A DNA stretch of 46,254 bases, taken from contig JAWAXC010000007.1 in NCBI GenBank assembly GCA_038897115.1, forward strand, positions 1 to 46,254, in the 5' to 3' direction. The stretch is from Sulfolobales archaeon (GTDB lineage: Archaea > Thermoproteota > Thermoprotei_A > Sulfolobales > AG1). A program made the position numbers and the translations under genes. This document shows, piece by piece, positions 40,930-46,254 of this stretch; positions within the stretch are counted from its first letter, which is position 1, and each line of letters begins with the position of its first letter. Below the pieces are notes generated by a model. That model saw nothing but the letters and a program-made list of their open reading frames with translations, made no database searches and had not been told where the DNA came from.

Positions 40930-42610
40930 ATCCTCTAGCAATATTTATCCTATGGAACACCCTTTTACCTGCAATATATATGATTCCATGTAAAGGCTCT
41001 AGAGATCTAAGTGTTCTTCTGATCTCCTCCCTAGAAACTTCATCATACGCTACAAAGCTAGATATAACATCTATTACCTTTGGATCTGTCTGTCGTAGGA
41101 AGAAAAACAATCCAGCGTTATTGATGATCTCAGAGGGGAGTTTTTCGAATTGCTGTGTTGAAATCACAACTGCGAGGCCATATTTCCTGCTCTCCCTAAA
41201 GATCTTAGATATAAACTCCTCAGCAGATCCCTTTAGCAGGTTGTGCGCCTCATCTATAATGACAACCAGATCTACCTCTCCCCTCTGCCCCGTTGATATC
41301 TTATATCTCCATATCTGCTTCAATAGATATTCAACATATAATGTTGAAGCATATTCAGAGCCTATGTTACTCATATCTAGTATAATGTGGTTCTCTCCCC
41401 TAGATAGTGATGCCTCGATATCTATAGGTTCTCCCTTAATATGTGTTGCGAGAATCCTTAGATATGGGATTATGCTGAGTAAGAGCTCTCTAGCCTTCGG
41501 ATCTTCTTTAGATCTCTCAAGCATCTCCTCAGCAACGATGAGTAGCTCTCTAAAGCTCTTACCACCCCTTCTAATAGTCTCCACAGCTACAGCCGATAGT
41601 ATTGATACTTGGAGAGCCCCTAACCTGAAGATCTTCCTTATACTGTCCACAAGCTCTAGAACTCTGGCCTCGGTAAGTGTGTTTGGCAGTATCTGTGGAG
41701 ACGCTTCTGAGGCATCTATAACTCTAAAACCCTCTAAGCCTCTATATTCTCCGTGATAGTCAATCACTATAACACCTATCCCTATACTCTTAAAGCCTTT
41801 TGCGAGGATCTTGCAGAGAGTAGTCTTCCCACTACCAGTATTCCCACTAATTACTATATGCGGTGATGAAGCTGTATCGATGGGTATTCTAAGTTTAATA
41901 CCCTTTTCAAGGCGAATATCTGGTATCTCTATGGATTTTAAATTATTCATAGATATGAGTTGTTCTTTATAATATGCTATAGATGTGTAGAGATAGATAA
42001 TGGAACCCCAAGACCCAATAGGGAGTAGGAGCCTCGATATTCTATGTCTATTGCCTCCAGCAGCTATTATGAGGCTTGCTATTACAACTCCTATCATAAC
42101 TATCGGATCCATCAGCAGTAGAGATCTATATGTGATATCTAGCAGAATCAATATAAGATCTATGATAGCTATTATAACTACAGCTATCCCTAGTGATATC
42201 ATAGAAATATAGGGTGTTTGCTTTAGACTTCTAATGATATATAGCATTATTTCTCTAGCATCTCTAGTCATTATAATGGGTCTCCTTCTCTCCTTCAAAG
42301 CATATCTAGCTATCACTAAAGCAATAGTAATCTGTATACCCAATATGCTGCTAGATATCATATCAAACCCAGATCCTATGTAGAGCGTTAACAATGTATA
42401 GATGCTGAGAAAAAGGGCTGGTAAGAAGGGGAGCATTATTTCTAAGGACTCACGTAGGATTATATATATTGCAACATAGATCACCAGGAATATAGGGGTA
42501 GATATTATAGCATAGGAATTAATAGTTTTCACCAGGGCTAGCAGTAGAGGTGTATATGTTAAGATAGTTGTGAGGAGCGATGCTAAAGCTATTGATCTAT
42601 ATGATTGCAA
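40901..42610 (-). CDS. Membrane-anchored HerA/VirB4-like ATPase (CedB-like candidate)
   Basis: 569 residues. The first 215 hold about seven hydrophobic segments (near 6-27, 32-52, 57-78, 83-102, 136-158, 163-184, 193-213). The DUF87/HerA ATPase follows: Walker A SGNTGSGKTT at 255-264, IGVIVIDYHGEY, then Walker B VVIIDEAHNLL near 447-457 and VVISTQQFEKLP. HerA-family hexamers translocate DNA or drive export. The fusion to a polytopic membrane domain recalls CedB, the crenarchaeal DNA-import ATPase, which is also membrane-bound, but the number of helices is higher than I would expect. Start ATG 42610 (TTG-free). Its 3' end overlaps the CBS gene. Confidence 0.8.
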   Translation of the reverse strand: MQSYRSIALASLLTTILTYTPLLLALVKTINSYAIISTPIFLVIYVAIYIILRESLEIMLPFLPALFLSIYTLLTLYIGSGFDMISSSILGIQITIALVIARYALKERRRPIIMTRDAREIMLYIIRSLKQTPYISMISLGIAVVIIAIIDLILILLDITYRSLLLMDPIVMIGVVIASLIIAAGGNRHRISRLLLPIGSWGSIIYLYTSIAYYKEQLISMNNLKSIEIPDIRLEKGIKLRIPIDTASSPHIVISGNTGSGKTTLCKILAKGFKSIGIGVIVIDYHGEYRGLEGFRVIDASEASPQILPNTLTEARVLELVDSIRKIFRLGALQVSILSAVAVETIRRGGKSFRELLIVAEEMLERSKEDPKARELLLSIIPYLRILATHIKGEPIDIEASLSRGENHIILDMSNIGSEYASTLYVEYLLKQIWRYKISTGQRGEVDLVVIIDEAHNLLKGSAEEFISKIFRESRKYGLAVVISTQQFEKLPSEIINNAGLFFFLRQTDPKVIDVISSFVAYDEVSREEIRRTLRSLEPLHGIIYIAGKRVFHRINIARGSSLENPSSS

Positions 42611-42859
42611 ATAGAATCACCCCTACATATTTCTCAATCACTACATAGCAGTAGGAATAGTCAAAGAGTTTAAAGCTATAATAGAGCATCATAGAGCCCC
42701 TTAATATCTGCTTGATCATCATTATCCTGGCCCTCTATAGTCTTACTACTCTAGAATCCTCTCCCCATAAGTAGGAGAACCCTTAAATCTTAATAACGAA
42801 TTACAGCTTACGTTCCATAGTATTGCTTTAGGCGAGGTATTACTGATCCAGACTCCCTA
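42611..42859. other. Divergent promoter region
   Basis: No gene supported. It carries the HerA promoter at the left and a TATA-like CTTAAATCTTAATAA at about 42782-42796 that could serve the small plus-strand genes to the right. Confidence 0.4.
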
Positions 42860-43012
42860 TTGCTTAGATCTAGCTATTTCTTTAAAGCTATAGCTTTGGC
42901 TATCCTAGTGACAGGATTTCTAGCTAAAGAGCATTATCTAAAGCCATATATTCCTCAAATATCAAATATCTCTTGGTGTTTATTTGGGGGCAATTTTGCT
43001 TGTAGATCTTGA
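42860..43012 (+). CDS. Possible small membrane protein
   Basis: A 50-codon frame from TTG 42860 to TGA 43012: LRSSYFFKAIALAILVTGFLAKEHYLKPYIPQISNIS followed by CLFGGNFACRS. One predicted membrane helix. It overlaps the start of the next gene by about 17-29 nt. Composition is coding-like, but the protein has no recognised relative and the frame could be chance. Confidence 0.3.
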   Translation: MLRSSYFFKAIALAILVTGFLAKEHYLKPYIPQISNISWCLFGGNFACRS

Positions 43013-43322
43013 TAGAATCGATCGAGATCAAAATCTCCTGGGAAAGATCCTAATGAAGGTAAGATATGGGAGGCTTGGAAGCCTTACAATATATCTCATA
43101 ACAGGCAATGCGGAGATCAAGACATGGGCTGAGAGGGTTAGGGATGCGCTTTCCAAGAACTTTGATGTCACTATATATCTCTATTCTATCAGCGATATTG
43201 AAAAGGGATTTAAAAAGGTGGTTGAAACATGTAGCAATAACTATGTATACGTATATAGGGAAATCCCAGATCAATATCTAAAGGAACTAACGAGCTATTG
43301 TGAAAAAGTCGAGATAGTATAG
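42984..43322 (+). CDS. Hypothetical protein (112 aa)
   Basis: I do not recognise a family. Alternating strands and helices (AILLVDLDRIDRDQNLLGKILMKVRYGRLGSLTIYLITGNAEIKTWAERVRDALSKNFDVTIYLYS) give a Rossmann-like small alpha/beta fold. It ends with KELTSYCEKVEIV. Start TTG 42984 or TTG 42996. It may be coupled with the preceding short membrane frame. No function can be inferred. Confidence 0.55.
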   Translation: MGAILLVDLDRIDRDQNLLGKILMKVRYGRLGSLTIYLITGNAEIKTWAERVRDALSKNFDVTIYLYSISDIEKGFKKVVETCSNNYVYVYREIPDQYLKELTSYCEKVEIV

Positions 43323-43595
43323 CTAGGCAATAGTTTCCTGAATCAATACCCTGGCCATCCTAGTCTTTGGGTATGGATTTACCCACTTGTCTTTCTCCCT
43401 ACGACTTGTATAAAGCTCCAGGAATCTCTAGAAGCCATTGAGAGATCGAGATATATAACCTCCTCTGGTCTATGGCTTATCCACTTATCTATTCAGAGAG
43501 ATCAGCTATGATGAGGTTTAAACATTTGGAGCTAGCTGGAGGAGGTGAGAAAAATATTATCCTCTAAGGGGGTCTTATCTATTGAGGTGTAATAG

Positions 43596-45614
43596 ATGGT
43601 TTGGCCAAGGTCTTTTTCGATCTTCACGATCTTTATTATATTTCTCTTCATGTTAACCCCATATCTAGTGTATACATCATCAATATCTGTTATAGGTTAT
43701 GCAAGGGTTCCAGCTCTAGCTGTTTATATGCTTGAGAATGGGAGCTATGTTGGTTCTATATCGTGGATAGAGGTTAAGATATTGGCACCGGGGAGTGGTG
43801 AGGTCTATGTGTCTACAGAGCCTCTTAGTGATATAGATCTCCAGGCCTCTGGTAGGGCAGCGGTTTTAATTGCATCTTATCTAGCTAACATAGATCCCTT
43901 TAAATATGACTATCTAATCTCTATCAAGGCCAGCGCACCTATTGTAGGAGGGCCTTCTGCGGGTTCTGCGATGGTTGCAGCTATATTCTCAGCTCTTACA
44001 AATATATCTCTAGATCCTCTTGTTGCATCTACAGGGATGATCCTGCCAGATGGGCTTATAGGCCCTGTTGGGGGTGTTCCTGAAAAGGTTGTTGCCGCAG
44101 CTTCAAGCGGTTATAAAACCATCTTAATCCCGTGGGGACAGTCTATATATCCAGAAACTAGATATGTTAGACAGAGTATAGGTCCGATTTCTGTTATAAG
44201 ACCTGTAAGTGTGAATATTAATGTAAGCGATCTAGCATCTAGATATGGAGCAAGGGTTGTTGAGGTTGCATCAGCCGAGGATCTTTTAGAACTATTTACC
44301 AGAGGCGCATACCAAGCTCCTAAAGAGCTTATGAGCCCATATATCTCTACTGGCGAGGAGAGCATTCTTAAGAGCTCATATGGAAACTTTACACAGCTTC
44401 AAGAAAGATCTGCTTCCTCTGCTAATCAGAGAATAGGATCTATAAGGGATCGCCAGCTAGTCTCCTTAATAAATAGCCTTCTAACCAGCTCAGAGAGATA
44501 TAGAAATGAATCTTCCGCTCTATTTGAAAGGGGGCTATACTATCCAGCGCTCTCGATGATCTTCACATCCTATACTCTAGCTAGATATGCAGAAAACATA
44601 GCAGGTGTATTCACAGCCCAAGATGCTACTACGTATACGAAGAACTATATATCGTATGTGGGATCTATGCTGAATAGCTATAGAGATCTCTGGAGATCTC
44701 TAGCATATGGTAAAAAAGGCTATAGCATTGAAGAGCTATATATATTGCCGGAGATTTTCAGAAGACTTCAAGATGCTGAGTATAGTCTAAATATCTCTAC
44801 ACAGCTAGCATCTTCAGGCAATATAGTAGATTCGCTTTACTACGCATCATATGCCGAGGCGAGGCTGAGGAGTATAGACACCTGGCTATCCCTACTAGGT
44901 CTAGGTACTGACAGCATGGTTAACATAACATATGTAGAGAGGATCTCATATTGGATATATAGCTATGCAGCAACTTCCCTAGCATATCTCGAATCACTGT
45001 TAAGCTCGCTAGGCTATCAGCTACAATCTACCCAGAGTCTTGAGGATATGCTGAGGAGAGCATCAACATACCTGGCTGGTGGAGATTATATCGCATCTAT
45101 ATCCATCTCAACCGACATTATAACCAATACAACCCTTACAATACACTCTATGTTCTCAATAAATGTAACAGGGCTTGCAGACGTGGTTAGGAGGGAGGTT
45201 ATGAGGGTTCTCTCAACAATTGGAGGAGACTCTCCTATATCTGCAAGGCTATATGCCCAGATGGGAGATTATTTAGCAAGCTCTGGGGAATATCAGCAGG
45301 CGATATCATTCTATGAAGAGGCTCTCTTCATACTCAGGATCTCGAAGCTATTAAATAGCCAAGGGATATCGCTAAATAGATCCACAGCAGCTGTGGTAGA
45401 ACCAACCAGCACAGAGGTTTCCAGCGTGACTAGGTCTATATCTACTAATACATCTACCCAGATCATCTCTATAGGCGGCAAAAGCGGTGAAACATCTAGC
45501 GGGGCTAATAATGTGAGACTCATGTCTATGGTCATAACGATAATAGCTATTGCGGTTGTTCTTGTATCTGTAGCCCTAGCTATATACATCTATAGAAGAT
45601 CTAGATCCAGTTAG
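43596..45614 (+). CDS. Extracytoplasmic Lon-like (S16) serine protease, COG1750 type
   Basis: 672 residues. An N-terminal membrane anchor or signal peptide (FTIFIIFLFMLTPYLVYTSS) precedes a Lon-type protease domain: VGGPSAGSAM with catalytic Ser121 and GGVPEKVVAA with catalytic Lys164, plus GLIGPVGG between. No AAA ATPase domain is present. The C-terminal half is helical (about 260-590) with tetratricopeptide-like segments (GDYLASSGEYQQAISFYEEALFIL) and ends in a Ser/Thr-rich linker and a final membrane helix (SMVITIIAIAVVLVSVALAIYIY) plus basic tail. It is predicted to lie outside the cell, tethered at both ends. Start ATG 43596 after GAGGTG. Confidence 0.8.
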   Translation: MVWPRSFSIFTIFIIFLFMLTPYLVYTSSISVIGYARVPALAVYMLENGSYVGSISWIEVKILAPGSGEVYVSTEPLSDIDLQASGRAAVLIASYLANIDPFKYDYLISIKASAPIVGGPSAGSAMVAAIFSALTNISLDPLVASTGMILPDGLIGPVGGVPEKVVAAASSGYKTILIPWGQSIYPETRYVRQSIGPISVIRPVSVNINVSDLASRYGARVVEVASAEDLLELFTRGAYQAPKELMSPYISTGEESILKSSYGNFTQLQERSASSANQRIGSIRDRQLVSLINSLLTSSERYRNESSALFERGLYYPALSMIFTSYTLARYAENIAGVFTAQDATTYTKNYISYVGSMLNSYRDLWRSLAYGKKGYSIEELYILPEIFRRLQDAEYSLNISTQLASSGNIVDSLYYASYAEARLRSIDTWLSLLGLGTDSMVNITYVERISYWIYSYAATSLAYLESLLSSLGYQLQSTQSLEDMLRRASTYLAGGDYIASISISTDIITNTTLTIHSMFSINVTGLADVVRREVMRVLSTIGGDSPISARLYAQMGDYLASSGEYQQAISFYEEALFILRISKLLNSQGISLNRSTAAVVEPTSTEVSSVTRSISTNTSTQIISIGGKSGETSSGANNVRLMSMVITIIAIAVVLVSVALAIYIYRRSRSS

Positions 45615-45651
45615 TCTCAGACGAGAGATCCTGCCCTGGTGGGTAGGTGCT

Positions 45652-46254
45652 ATGTCTTATACAGAACTTATAGCTATCCTTAGATGCCCTATCTGTGGCT
45701 CAGATCTGGAGAGTTTAGATGATATACTGCGATGTAGTAAATGCGGTAATAGGTACAAGGTTATAAATAATAGGATAATAGATCTAGTAATGACTGGTGA
45801 ACGCGGCTGGGTTAGCTTCTTTGAAAGGTTTCCCAAGATATATGATCCTTGGTCGAGAATTGGTTGGAGATTGACGGGGCGAGGCTCTTTAGAGAGCTTC
45901 TATAGCGAGTTCATAAAAGGGTTTAAAGGCTTAGAGGAGGGGATTGCTGTTGATGTTGGATGTGGCACAGGTACCCTAATATCTATGTTGGAGAGGAAAG
46001 GGTTTAGAGGAATAATAATAGGGATCGATATATCTATGCCCATGCTAAGGGTTGCGATGGGGAAGACGAAGAAAGCTATATTTCTCAGAGCATCTATGGA
46101 TAATATACCGTTGAAAGACTCCGTAGTTGATCACTATATCTCTAGCTTCGCAATACATATTGCTGAAGATAAAGAAAAGGTGTTTAAAGAGATGAGGAGG
46201 ATCCTTAAGAACATGGGTAGCTTTAGAATAGCTGTTGCAACAACTAACAGTATT
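45652..46254 (+). CDS. SAM-dependent methyltransferase with N-terminal zinc ribbon, partial
   Basis: The first 201 codons; the gene continues beyond the right edge. The N terminus ILRCPICGSDLESLDDILRCSKCGNRYKVINNRIIDL is a Trm112-like zinc ribbon (C-x2-C and C-x2-C), and GIAVDVGCGTGTLISMLERKGF is SAM motif I, followed by IIIGIDISMPMLRVAMGK and FLRASMDNIPLKDSVVDHYISSFAIHI. The class I methyltransferase probably acts on a small molecule or lipid; the ribbon-plus-methyltransferase layout is common in archaea with unknown substrates. Start ATG 45652 after GTGGGTAGGTG. Confidence 0.8.
   Translation, partial: MSYTELIAILRCPICGSDLESLDDILRCSKCGNRYKVINNRIIDLVMTGERGWVSFFERFPKIYDPWSRIGWRLTGRGSLESFYSEFIKGFKGLEEGIAVDVGCGTGTLISMLERKGFRGIIIGIDISMPMLRVAMGKTKKAIFLRASMDNIPLKDSVVDHYISSFAIHIAEDKEKVFKEMRRILKNMGSFRIAVATTNSI

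Noticed and set aside
40980-41756. 258-codon plus-strand open frame
   Set aside because: It is antisense to the HerA ATPase core, which has clear Walker motifs; the serine/isoleucine-rich product is a codon-bias shadow.
43541-43580. Strong GGAGGAGGTGAG ribosome-site-like sequence upstream of the S16 protease
   Set aside because: Only a 12-codon frame without a normal start follows before a stop; the protease has its own GAGGTG site next to ATG 43596.
1-46254. CRISPR arrays, rRNA genes, prophage or conjugative-element integration with a split tRNA
   Set aside because: No regularly spaced repeats, no rRNA sequence, and the only tRNA is intact; the XerA-like recombinase has no flanking element.

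Overview
The window looks like chromosomal DNA of a hyperthermophilic crenarchaeon (Thermoproteota). It encodes a thermosome subunit (partial), S17e, L40e, an Rpo12/RpoP-like zinc ribbon, a Sec61-beta type translocon subunit, a KEOPS subunit, a helicase-less XPF nuclease, archaeal threonyl-tRNA synthetase, and the archaeal lipid enzymes glycerol-1-phosphate dehydrogenase and geranylgeranyl diphosphate synthase. Its two recognisable stable RNAs, a GC-rich 7S SRP RNA and an intron-containing tRNA-Cys, stand out sharply from AT-rich surroundings, as expected in hyperthermophiles. TTG and GTG starts and GGAGGTGAT-like ribosome sites are common. The genus cannot be fixed from sequence reading alone; a Desulfurococcales/Ignisphaera-like member is my guess only.

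Layout. 1-5.4 kb: thermosome (leaving the window), then a plus-strand information-processing run (S17e, MoaD/ThiS-like protein, Cgi121, SecG/Sec61-beta, unknown, AK6/Fap7), then Ogt, a DUF457-type membrane protein, a Gfo/Idh/MocA oxidoreductase and RpiA. 5.4-6.3 kb: a small winged-helix gene bracketed by two identical 28-bp direct repeats. 6.36-6.67 kb: SRP RNA. 6.7-10.4 kb: GGPP synthase, KaiC-like ATPase, GT-C membrane glycosyltransferase, XPF nuclease. 10.7-18.2 kb: a tight operon with a class III signal-peptide pilin, a GspE/FlaI-type ATPase, a TadC/FlaJ-type platform, a 799-residue protein of unknown function and a VirB4/HerA-like ATPase split in two overlapping frames. 18.6-29.7 kb: housekeeping (ThrRS, DUF309, tRNA methyltransferase, SUOX-type molybdoenzyme, pyruvate kinase, MFS permease, FAD oxidoreductase, IMPase, DUF99).

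29.8-37.2 kb holds PRT, EgsA, XerA-like recombinase, split MetE, Rpo12, tRNA-Cys and L40e, interspersed with GC-rich non-coding repeats that look like relics of IS200/IS605 (TnpB-type) elements: two related ~250-bp copies, a degenerate third end and a solo structured piece. 37.5-46.25 kb: MFS permease, small unknowns, CBS-domain protein, a polytopic-membrane HerA ATPase, an extracytoplasmic Lon-like (S16) protease and the start of a methyltransferase with a zinc ribbon.

The best candidate for an undescribed system is the pilus operon, which combines type IV pilus assembly genes with a VirB4-like conjugation-type ATPase and a large soluble unknown; a hypothesis is a pilus coupled to DNA or protein transfer. 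The membrane HerA ATPase at 40.9-42.6 kb, reminiscent of CedB-type DNA-import ATPases, is a second candidate. Other points of interest are a perfect 35-bp palindrome between pyruvate kinase and an MFS gene, and the winged-helix gene between direct repeats. All function calls are from motif reading, without database searches.
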